From Sorangium cellulosum (GTDB lineage Bacteria > Myxococcota_A > Polyangia > Polyangiales > Polyangiaceae), in contig NZ_CP012673.1 of NCBI RefSeq assembly GCF_002950945.1, positions 4,215,001 through 4,279,000 of the forward strand: a stretch of DNA of 64,000 nt. The letters run 5' to 3'. The first letter of the stretch is position 1. Each line of letters begins with the position of its first letter. The position numbers were made by a program, and so were the translations under genes. The notes beneath the pieces are model-generated. The model ran no database searches. It had not been told where the DNA came from and was given only the letters and a program-made list of their open reading frames with translations. This document shows positions 22,162 through 30,693 of this stretch, in pieces.

Positions 22162-23085
22162 GTGCGCATCTCGATCATCGTCAACCCGGCGGCCGGCAAC
22201 GCCGCGCAGGCGGCGCGGCTCCGCGACCTTTCGGCAGGGCGAGCCGGCGTGGAGCTGCTGGAGACCGAGGGCCCGGGTCACGGCCGCGAGCTCGCCCGGG
22301 CCGCGGTCGAGGCGGGGGCCGACCTCGTGGTCGCGGCCGGCGGCGACGGCACGATCAACGAGATCGTCCAGGGGCTCGGGCCGTACCGCGACCGCGCGCG
22401 GCTCGCCCTCCTGCCGCTCGGGACAGGCAACGATCTGGCCCGCACGCTCGGGGTCCCGCTCGACCCGGCCGAGGCGTTCGCCCTGCTCGACGAGGATCAC
22501 GTCGAGGCGCAGACACGCAAGCTGGATCTCGTGCACGTCGAGAGCGCGGGGCAGACGCGGTATTGCCTGAACGTCGCCGCCGGCGGCTTCAGCGGCCAGG
22601 TGGACGAGGCGCTGACCGACGACATGAAGGCCACCTGGGGCCCCCTCGCGTACCTGCGCAGCGCCATGAAGGTGCTGCCGGACCTCACCGGCTACCAGAC
22701 GACGATCGCCTGGGATGATCAGGAGTTCGAGCGCGTCGAGGCGCTCAACGTGATCGTCGCCAACGGCAGGACGTGCGCCGGCGGGATGCGGGTGGCCTCC
22801 AGGGCGAGCATGGAAGACGGGCTGCTCGACGTCGTGATCGTCCGTTATGCCTCGCTGCTCGATCTCGCCGCGGTCGCGGCGCGCCTCCTCGCGGGCACCT
22901 ACCTGTCCAGCGACGAGGTCATGCACCGCCGCGCGTCGCGCGTGCGCATCGCCGCGAAGCCGGGCATGTGGTTCAATGTGGATGGGGAGCTCCTGAGCAA
23001 CGCCCCCATCTCGTTCTCGGTCGAGCCTCGCGCGATCCGCGTGCTGGTCGGCCCCGGTTATTCGGCCGAGGGTGAGGCGGGCTGA
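22162..23085 (+). CDS. Diacylglycerol/lipid kinase (YegS/DgkB family)
   Basis: A 307-residue lipid kinase of the DAGK catalytic family, which phosphorylates diacylglycerol, sphingoid bases or related lipids using ATP. The N-terminus is VNPAAGN at residues 7-13, followed by the nucleotide-binding GGDGTINE at about 60-67 and LPLGTGNDLARTL. Later GGFSGQVDEA and the C-terminal NVDGELL segment complete the family pattern. The start is GTG 22162, where family similarity begins at the first residue. It is cytoplasmic or peripheral to the inner membrane. The gene could share a transcript with the TerB-like gene 93 bases upstream. Confidence 0.92.
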   Translation: MRISIIVNPAAGNAAQAARLRDLSAGRAGVELLETEGPGHGRELARAAVEAGADLVVAAGGDGTINEIVQGLGPYRDRARLALLPLGTGNDLARTLGVPLDPAEAFALLDEDHVEAQTRKLDLVHVESAGQTRYCLNVAAGGFSGQVDEALTDDMKATWGPLAYLRSAMKVLPDLTGYQTTIAWDDQEFERVEALNVIVANGRTCAGGMRVASRASMEDGLLDVVIVRYASLLDLAAVAARLLAGTYLSSDEVMHRRASRVRIAAKPGMWFNVDGELLSNAPISFSVEPRAIRVLVGPGYSAEGEAG

Positions 23086-23314
23086 CACCCCGCGCGCGCG
23101 TGGGCGCGGCGCAGCGCCGCGCGCAGGCCATGCGCCGCCGTCCATCCTTTGCGCCTGCCGGGGCGGCCGGGGGCTGTCCAGGAACGTGCTGGCGGGCGGG
23201 CGCCGCTGAGGGGAACAGCCCGCACGCGCGCCGGCTCTGAGGGCTTGGGCCCGCACCCCGGCGCCGCGGCGGGCGCGGAAGAAGCGCATTTGCGTCGGCC
23301 TCGAGCGGCCTGCT

Positions 23315-23337
23315 CCTTGCTAACACTCCATGCAAGG
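23315..23337. promoter_or_regulatory. Inverted repeat at kinase gene start
   Basis: CCTTGC at 23315-23320 and GCAAGG at 23332-23337 are perfect 6-bp reverse complements separated by 11 bases, ending 2 bases before the first ATG (23340) of the Ser/Thr kinase. Two helical turns of spacing would suit a dimeric repressor, or the stem could mask the start. It may also be chance. Confidence 0.3.
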
Positions 23338-23339
23338 TC

Positions 23340-24602
23340 ATGGACAGCCGACGAACTGACAGCCCCACGACGCCTAGCGGCGCATCGATGGATCCTGTGT
23401 CGAACCGATCCCGTCCTGCGAGCGGGGGGAGAGCCTCCTCGCGCGCGTACCGCTCGCCGCGCTCTCCGCGCTGGCCAGCGACTCACCGTCCTCCGTTCGA
23501 GCCTGTCGATCTACGGCCATCGGTCAGGCTGCCGCGCCCGTCCGACACGACGTACCGTCCTGGCGGTGATGTCGCGCCCGTGGATCCGGCGGGTGACGCC
23601 TCGCCACCAGCGAGCGCGCCGCCGGCCACGCTGCGGGCCGGCCAGGCCGGCCTGTCGGCCGCGTCTGCGCCTGCGCCGGCGCCCAGCGGGAAGGGCGTCC
23701 TGCTGCGGCGCTACGCCCCAGGCGACGTCCTCGCCGAGCGCTATCGCCTCATGGAGCTGCTCGGCGAGGGGAGCATGGGGGCAGTCTGGCGGGCCCGGAA
23801 TCTCGCCCTGGATCTCGACGTCGCGCTGAAGCTCATCCGTCGCGACTGCGGCGTTCCGGAGGCCGCGACACGGCTGCTCCGGGAGGCGCAGGCGGCGGCG
23901 CGGGTCTCTCACCGGGCCGCGGTGCGGATCTTCGACCTGAGCGTCACCGACGCGGGCGAGCCGTTCGTGGTGATGGAGCTCCTGAGCGGGCGGTCGCTGG
24001 CGCAGGCGCTCGCCGAGTCGGGCCCGATGCCGCCTCTCTCCGCGGTCCAGCTGCTGCTGCCGGTGATCGGGGCGCTGAGCACCGCGCACGCCGCGGGGGT
24101 GGTGCACCGCGACGTGAAGCCCGCGAACATCGTCCTCGTGCGGGACGGGCGCAGGACGGTCCCCAAGCTGATCGACTTCGGGATCGCGGCCACGGCGACG
24201 TGCGCGCGGGACGACGTGCCGAAGGACGTGCTGGTGGGCAGCCCGGCCTACATGGCGCCGGAGCAGGTGCGCGGCGGGCAGGATGCCGATGCGCGCACCG
24301 ACGTGTGGAGCGTGTGTGTGGTGCTGTACGAGATCGTGAGCGGGCGTCGCCCGTTCGGCGGTCCCGGGAGCATCTCGATCGTGCACGACGTGCTGCGCGT
24401 GGATCCGCCGCGCCTGGAGGTCTTCGAGGCGCACCCGCGGCTCTGGGACATCATCGAGCGGGGGCTCGCGAAATCGCCGGACGGGCGTTTTCCCACGATG
24501 CCGGCGCTGGGGCGGGCGCTGGCGCAATGGGCGATCGCGAGCGGCGTGGCGCACGACGTGACCGGGGCGTCGCTCGTCGACTACTGGCTTCCCTGGGCCT
24601 AG
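23340..24602 (+). CDS. Ser/Thr protein kinase (Hanks type)
   Basis: A 420-residue cytoplasmic Ser/Thr kinase. After a disordered, Pro/Ser/Arg-rich stretch of about 125 residues, the kinase domain shows LLGEGSMGAVW (Gly loop), VALKLI (Lys), VVHRDVKPANIVL (catalytic loop), LIDFGIA (DFG) and SPAYMAPEQVRGG. It ends soon after the domain, with no membrane segment or sensor domain. The first ATG at 23340 was taken, though ATG 23388 would also give an intact kinase. Substrates are unknown. Its stop lies 27 bases before the large inverted-repeat element. Confidence 0.92.
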   Translation: MDSRRTDSPTTPSGASMDPVSNRSRPASGGRASSRAYRSPRSPRWPATHRPPFEPVDLRPSVRLPRPSDTTYRPGGDVAPVDPAGDASPPASAPPATLRAGQAGLSAASAPAPAPSGKGVLLRRYAPGDVLAERYRLMELLGEGSMGAVWRARNLALDLDVALKLIRRDCGVPEAATRLLREAQAAARVSHRAAVRIFDLSVTDAGEPFVVMELLSGRSLAQALAESGPMPPLSAVQLLLPVIGALSTAHAAGVVHRDVKPANIVLVRDGRRTVPKLIDFGIAATATCARDDVPKDVLVGSPAYMAPEQVRGGQDADARTDVWSVCVVLYEIVSGRRPFGGPGSISIVHDVLRVDPPRLEVFEAHPRLWDIIERGLAKSPDGRFPTMPALGRALAQWAIASGVAHDVTGASLVDYWLPWA

Positions 24603-24629
24603 GTCGTCCAGAGAGGGCATTCTGGAGGA

Positions 24630-24879
24630 GCGCCGGCGGGGGGCGCTGCGCGGCAGGGCGCGGGTGGGCGCTCGCCATCCGCCAAGACCGGGGGCGGGGG
24701 AGCTTGCGCAGGGAACACCGCCCGGCATGTCTCACTTCGGGCCTTGATGACTGGGACGTTATGGTGCGCGCCACACAAGGCGCGCCTGAGGCGTGGAGAT
24801 GTCTGGGAGGGGATGGCACCTCGTTCGGTGCTCGATCGCGCCCACCCGCGCCCTGCCGCGCAGCGCCCCCCGCCGGCGC
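24630..24879. repeat. 250-bp element with 42-bp perfect inverted repeats
   Basis: 24630-24671 and 24838-24879 are perfect 42-bp reverse complements enclosing 166 bases. The interior has a 7-bp hairpin (GCGCGCC/GGCGCGC around 24763) but no credible ORF. It fills the gap between the convergent ends of the kinase and the GH5-like gene. I do not see an obvious target-site duplication. Its size and long terminal inverted repeats resemble a miniature inverted-repeat transposable element (MITE); a very large terminator structure is the alternative. Confidence 0.92.
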
Positions 24880-24917
24880 CGGCTTCAGGAGGTCGGCTCG
24901 GAGCCGCGGGGAGATCT

Positions 24918-26123
24918 TCAGTACTTCACTTTGCAGGCCTTCTCGTCGGCGAAGGATTTGACGGTCTCCAGCTCGGTCGGGGTGGCGCCGTTGTAGGCCC
25001 AGCTGAGCGCGCCGGCGTAGCCTTGCGTGTACCAGCTGGCGAGGATGTCGGGGACCGGGGTGGTGGCGAGGCCGGCGATCGGGAAGACACCCATGACGAC
25101 AGGCTTGTCGTCGACGTGATAGTCCGCGGGCGACTGGTTGTACGGCCAGTACTGGTTCACCCAGTCGTAGATGTGGAACGTGTAGAAATCGATGTCCGTG
25201 CGCGACCAGGCCTTCGACCACTTCATCGCGAGCGAGCCGATCGTGACGAGCGCGCTGCTCTCCGAGCGCAGCACCCGGATCGTGTCGTTGAGGAAGGTCT
25301 CCATCTGCTCGTGCGTGACCGATTGCACCGAATTGTCCGGGATGTAGTCCGGGTCGCCGTACGGGCTCTGGCCGGTGATGGCCAGCTCCGGCTCGTTGAT
25401 CACGTCCCAGGCAGCCATCCGGTGCCCGTAAGGGCTCCGCTCGACCGCGCGGGCCAGCGGCCTGACGACGTTCTCCATCAGCAGCGCGCGCCGGCGCGGG
25501 TCGGCCATGATGGGCTGGAGCCCGACGATCTTGACCCCCGCGTCGACGCGGGTCGGGTGGAAGGCGTCGTAGGAGAAGAGACAGAACATGAGGTGGACGT
25601 CCGCGCGCTCGGCGAGCTCCAGGGCCTTCTCGACGTCGATCAACGTCCTCTCCCCGAGGCCGATCGGATCCTCGCTCGCATCGAACAGGACGCCCTCGCC
25701 CCGGAACTCGGGCAGCATCCACCACCGCACGACGCTCGCCCCGTGGGCGCGCATCGCGGCGAGGCTCTCCGCGTGCGTCTGCTCCTCGGACGCGACGCCG
25801 CCCTGGCCCCACGCGGCGATGCCGCCGAAGTCGCCGGCGAAATGGTGCCACGCGTAGTTGATACCGTACATGAAACGCGTCTTGCAGCCGACCTTGATCC
25901 CGCTATCCGCCGGGCACTCGTCGATACACTCGCCGCCGCCGTCGCCGCCAAGGCCGCCGCTACCTTCTCCTCCATGGCCACCCTCCGCGGGCGGGGACCC
26001 CCCGCCGCCGCCCACGCCGCCCCCCGTGTCGGAGGGCGGCTTGAGCTCGACGCAGCCAGCGAGCGTCGAGGCGATTGCGGTCACGAGCGCGAGGCGGCCG
26101 AGTGGAGAAGGAGGAGTGTGCAT
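24918..26123 (-). CDS. GH5-like cellulase-family lipoprotein lacking the nucleophile Glu
   Basis: A 401-residue lipoprotein with lipobox LAGC at residues 21-24, a Gly-rich linker to about residue 65, and a TIM-barrel glycoside hydrolase domain of the GH5/clan A type. The acid/base motif is WDVINEPE at 239-246. In clan A the nucleophile lies on strand 7 in a KPVVxGEF-type motif. Here the motif is KPVVMGVFP, with Val346 (codon GTC at 25086-25088) in the place of Glu. If correct, the protein may bind sugar without hydrolysing it, or use another residue. It would be anchored on the outer face of a membrane. Convergent with the kinase gene, with the 42-bp-arm element between. Confidence 0.85.
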   Translation of the reverse strand: MHTPPSPLGRLALVTAIASTLAGCVELKPPSDTGGGVGGGGGSPPAEGGHGGEGSGGLGGDGGGECIDECPADSGIKVGCKTRFMYGINYAWHHFAGDFGGIAAWGQGGVASEEQTHAESLAAMRAHGASVVRWWMLPEFRGEGVLFDASEDPIGLGERTLIDVEKALELAERADVHLMFCLFSYDAFHPTRVDAGVKIVGLQPIMADPRRRALLMENVVRPLARAVERSPYGHRMAAWDVINEPELAITGQSPYGDPDYIPDNSVQSVTHEQMETFLNDTIRVLRSESSALVTIGSLAMKWSKAWSRTDIDFYTFHIYDWVNQYWPYNQSPADYHVDDKPVVMGVFPIAGLATTPVPDILASWYTQGYAGALSWAYNGATPTELETVKSFADEKACKVKY

Positions 26124-26665
26124 AAGGAGATCGGGGCGATGGTACGCCCGCTGTCACACGATCGCCATCTCATTACACTGAGGCACCGGCGGAGAGCACC
26201 TTTTCGCGGAATCACCAGCGCTCGGTACAGCCTGACTGCTCCAGGCCGAGCGGCTCGTGTGGGGGGGAGTGGGGGAGTCCACGAGCGGAGAAAAACCTGC
26301 GAGTCTGGCAGTGCAGGAGTAGGGCAGTGTAGGGCAAAGCAGCGTGGGAGTGGCGCAGCGCACGAGCTGGGCAGCGTGCGCGTGGTGCAGCGCACGCATT
26401 GGGCAACGTGCGCGAGAGGCAGCGCAGGGGTGAGCGGTCCAGGCGAGCTTGTTGTGCGGGCCCGGCCGGGGCGGTGGCCGCGGACGGGCAATGCGGGCGG
26501 ACGGCGCTGCCCGGCGCTGCCCGGGCAGCGCGGCGGAGCCTGGGCGGAGGTCTCGCGCGCGGCGGCCGGGTTCCCCTTGAAACCTGCTTCGCCGGCCGGC
26601 TATGGGAGGGCTCGGGCGCGGCTCGCGCCCTGAACGCCCCGCTCGCGGGAGGAGAACCACCGATC
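26124..26665. other. Intergenic G-rich low-complexity region
   Basis: No gene recognised in 542 bases between two divergent genes. From about 26300 to 26440 the plus strand is purine-rich and built from degenerate, overlapping pieces such as GGGCAGTGT, GGGCAGCGTGCGC and GCAGCGCACG. The region must hold promoters for the GH5-like gene and the alcohol dehydrogenase, but no clear hexamers stand out. A GGGAGGAG ribosome site lies at 26647-26654 for the latter gene. Confidence 0.5.
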
Positions 26666-27778
<1,113 letters not shown>

Positions 27779-28046
27779 TGCGCCCGGCGGCGCCGTCGGA
27801 CAGGGCGCGTGCGGGGGTGGCGCGCGCGTCCACGTGGCGTCTCCGTCCTCACATGCAGAGCGTGTTCCGTGGGCCGGGTGACCACACGTCCGGAGCCGCT
27901 GGAACGTGCTGGAAGTCGCGCGGCGCGGTCGCCGGTGAGGGGCCCGACGCCGCCCGTCCCGCTCGATGTCCCGGCGCGATCTGCGCGCGCCGCCGGCTGC
28001 GACGGACGCTGCCAAAATTCTGACCCATGTGACATCATTCGACGCC

Positions 28047-29582
28047 ATGGTTCATGTCACCTCGCTCGCGGGTCTCCCCCTGAATGCCCTCGCGGAGCCG
28101 ACTGCGGCGACCGCGGCCTGCGACGCCGTCGTCCTGGTCGCTCCCTCGCCGATCGTGAAGCACGTCGGCGGGCTCGGACCCTCCGTGGGGGCCGTGGTCG
28201 AGGCGGCGGCGCGCGCCGACGGCGCGCTGGAGAGCCGGTGTGCGCCCATCGTCCTGCCGGCGCCCGGGGTGCCGGGCGGGCGCCTCGTGCTCGCGCCGAT
28301 GGGCGCGCTCACGGAGGACGTGGACGACGTCCGCTCCGTGGCGGAGGCGGCGGCGGCCGGCTTCGCGCGCGCCATCGACGCGGGGGCGAGCCGGCCGCTG
28401 CTCGTCGTGCGCGCGCCGGACGCGCCGCGGTTCTCGCGGGCGATCGAGGTGGGCGCGCTCGCGGCGCTCGGGAGCCAGTGGACGCCGCTCGAGGCGCGCG
28501 AGGCCGAGATGGCGCCGCGCACGGCCGAGTCGGTCGCGGTGCTCGGGCTGCCGGAGGCGCGCGCCCGCGAGATGGCCGCGATCGAGGTCGGCCGCGCGCT
28601 CTGCCGCGACATCACCGGCACCGAGCCGGAGCGCATGGCGCCCCGCCGCGTCGCCGAGATGTGCGAGGCGGCGTTCGCCCGGACGGGCGTGCTCGTGAAG
28701 GTCGAGCGCAACGTCGACGACTACCCGCTCATCAGCGCGGTCTCGCGGGCCTCGCGCGTGGTCGAGCGGCACCGGCCGTGTGTCGTCCGGCTCGACTACC
28801 GGCCTCGCGGCGAGATCCGGCGCACGGTGCTGCTCGCGGGCAAGGGCGTCACCTACGACACCGGCGGCGTCGACCTGAAGACCGACGGCCACATGGCCGG
28901 GATGTCGCGCGACAAGGGCGGCGCGGGCGCGGTCGCCGGGCTCGTGCGCGCGGCCGCGGCGCTCGGCCTGGAGGGCGTGCGCATCGTCGGGCTGCTCGGC
29001 CTCGTGCGCAACAGCGTCGGCGAGGAGTCCTATGTCAGCGACGAGATCATCCGCAGCCGCGCCGGCGTGCGCGTGCGCATCGGCAACACCGACGCCGAGG
29101 GCCGCCTCATCCTCGCGGATCTGCTCGCGCTCGCGCGGGAGCTCGCCCACAGCGGCGCCGCCGATCCCATCCTGTTCTCGGTCGCGACGCTGACAGGCCA
29201 CGTCTACCGCGCCCACGGCCCGTACACCGGGGCGATCTGCAACGCCGCCGCGCAGCCCGAGCTCGATCGGCTCGACGTGCTCGCGGAGCACTGGGGCGAG
29301 CCGATGGAGCGCGTGCGCCCGCGGCGCGAGGACTACGCCTTCGTCGCGCCGCGATCGAGCGCCGAGGACGTGGTCTCCTCGAACCGCCTCGCCTCGGTGA
29401 ACACCCCGCGCGGGCACCAGTACCCCTTCGCCTTCCTCGACATCGCCTCCGGGCTGAAGGGGGGGACCTTGCCGTTCATCCACCTCGACATCGGCGGCGT
29501 CAGCGTCGAGGCCGCCGACTGGCAGTTCGGCCGCCCCACAGGCGTCCCCATCCCGAGTCTAACCGCCTACCTCACCACGTAG
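28047..29582 (+). CDS. Leucyl aminopeptidase (M17 family)
   Basis: A 511-residue cytosolic dizinc aminopeptidase of peptidase family M17. The metal-binding and catalytic region shows AGKGVTYDTGG (Lys and Asp ligands), KGGAGAVAG and the family signature NTDAEGRLILADLL from residue 347. The N-terminal macro-like domain is poorly conserved, as usual. The ATG at 28047 (MVHVTSLAG) is preferred over one 27 codons upstream, whose residues look unlike the family. Canonical members have KGITFDSGG, so the Tyr and Thr replacements here put it in a divergent subgroup. Its stop codon TAG forms the first bases of a dispersed palindromic repeat. Confidence 0.88.
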   Translation: MVHVTSLAGLPLNALAEPTAATAACDAVVLVAPSPIVKHVGGLGPSVGAVVEAAARADGALESRCAPIVLPAPGVPGGRLVLAPMGALTEDVDDVRSVAEAAAAGFARAIDAGASRPLLVVRAPDAPRFSRAIEVGALAALGSQWTPLEAREAEMAPRTAESVAVLGLPEARAREMAAIEVGRALCRDITGTEPERMAPRRVAEMCEAAFARTGVLVKVERNVDDYPLISAVSRASRVVERHRPCVVRLDYRPRGEIRRTVLLAGKGVTYDTGGVDLKTDGHMAGMSRDKGGAGAVAGLVRAAAALGLEGVRIVGLLGLVRNSVGEESYVSDEIIRSRAGVRVRIGNTDAEGRLILADLLALARELAHSGAADPILFSVATLTGHVYRAHGPYTGAICNAAAQPELDRLDVLAEHWGEPMERVRPRREDYAFVAPRSSAEDVVSSNRLASVNTPRGHQYPFAFLDIASGLKGGTLPFIHLDIGGVSVEAADWQFGRPTGVPIPSLTAYLTT

Positions 29583-29707
29583 AGCGGCGGTCACCCGCTT
29601 CGGATACGGGCCCATCTCGACGTTTTCGGTGCTCAGCGCACAGGAGTGCGCTTGCGCGCCGAAAACGCCGATCTGGGCCCGTCTCCTGTGCGGGTGACCG
29701 CCGCTCT
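29581..29707. repeat. Dispersed palindromic repeat, copy A
   Basis: Perfect 18-bp outer arms at 29581-29598 and 29690-29707. Inside them, an imperfect second stem pairs the stretch ACGGGCCCA...GTTTTCGG (about 29606-29629) with CCGAAAACGCC...TGGGCCCGT (about 29659-29682). A small GCGCA/TGCGC hairpin lies at the centre. The whole unit recurs at 52735-52859 with only about five differences. It overlaps the stop codon of the aminopeptidase gene. Confidence 0.95.
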
Positions 29708-29897
29708 GGGATCCGGGATGGGTGGTAGAGGGGGGGCGGCTGGGGCTGACTATATTTTTCTATCTGCTCGAATTCTCAGTCCTTGCTTCGGCCACGGAGG
29801 GGGGATCCGTCCTTGTCGTCGGCATCCGGGGGACTGGGGCTGATGTGTCCTGGGGTGGCATGGGGGCGGGCACGGGGCTGGCAAGCTCGGCTGGGGC

Positions 29898-30620
29898 ATG
29901 GGGGGAACTCGCTCGACTCGGACCGTTCTTCGCGCATGGATGCGGCCAGCGATGGCCGGAGGGCTCGCCTTCGCGGCCGCGGCGTGCGGCGGGGGGGAGC
30001 GGCGCGGGAGCCAGGATAGGCCGGTGGTGGGGGCGACGCAGGAGGAGGGCGGTGAGCTCTGCCTGGCCGCGTCGGGGGGGGAGCCGCGGAGAGAGGCGGC
30101 GCGAGCGGCGGATACGGCGGGGATCGTGAGCGAGGCGGTTCCGATCGGCGCGACGGGCTTCTCGCGCGGGCGGTCGACGGCGGTCGTCAAGGCGCCGATC
30201 GAACGCGTGCGCGCGGCGGTGCTCTCGTTCGATCGGTATCCGGAATTCATGCCCCACTACAAGAAGTGCCGCCTGCTCGGGCGCACGCCGGACGGCGGGT
30301 GGGACGTCTACATGGAGGTCTCGGCGCTGGAAGGCGCAGTCACGATGTGGGCGCGCATCGAGATCCAGAAGCCGGTCGTCGCGGACGGCGTCGAGACCTA
30401 CACGTCCAGGTTCCTGTCCGGCAACGTGCGGGATCTCCAGGCCACCTGGCGCCTGGAGAAGATCGACGCCCGGACGACGCGCCTGTCCCTGGAGGTCTTC
30501 CTCCGGCCGAAGCTCCCGCTGCCGAAGCGCCTCGTCAACGCCGAGAACCTCGAGGGCTCGTCGCACGCAATCGCCGCCATGCGCGCGCGCCTGGAGCGGG
30601 GCGAAGCCGCGGGGCGATGA
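29898..30620 (+). CDS. SRPBCC (polyketide cyclase/START-like) lipoprotein
   Basis: A 240-residue protein with a likely lipoprotein signal (hydrophobic GGLAFAAAACG ending in a Cys near residue 30) and a SRPBCC/START-like lipid-binding domain from about residue 85. Domain hallmarks are STAVVKAPIERVRAAVLSFDRYPEFMP, the typical ligand-pocket N-terminal helix, and a long C-terminal helix. Such domains bind hydrophobic ligands. Membrane-attached versions have been linked to lipid handling and ubiquinone binding. The start is uncertain: ATG 29898 was used, but ATG 29940 would still keep the lipobox. The gene sits 191 bases after the dispersed repeat and is otherwise isolated. Confidence 0.75.
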   Translation: MGGTRSTRTVLRAWMRPAMAGGLAFAAAACGGGERRGSQDRPVVGATQEEGGELCLAASGGEPRREAARAADTAGIVSEAVPIGATGFSRGRSTAVVKAPIERVRAAVLSFDRYPEFMPHYKKCRLLGRTPDGGWDVYMEVSALEGAVTMWARIEIQKPVVADGVETYTSRFLSGNVRDLQATWRLEKIDARTTRLSLEVFLRPKLPLPKRLVNAENLEGSSHAIAAMRARLERGEAAGR

Positions 30621-30693
30621 CGGGCGGCCGGGGCGACGCGGCGACGTGTCACCCCGCGGCGGGCGGCGAACAGCACGCGCCGCGCCGCCGCGC

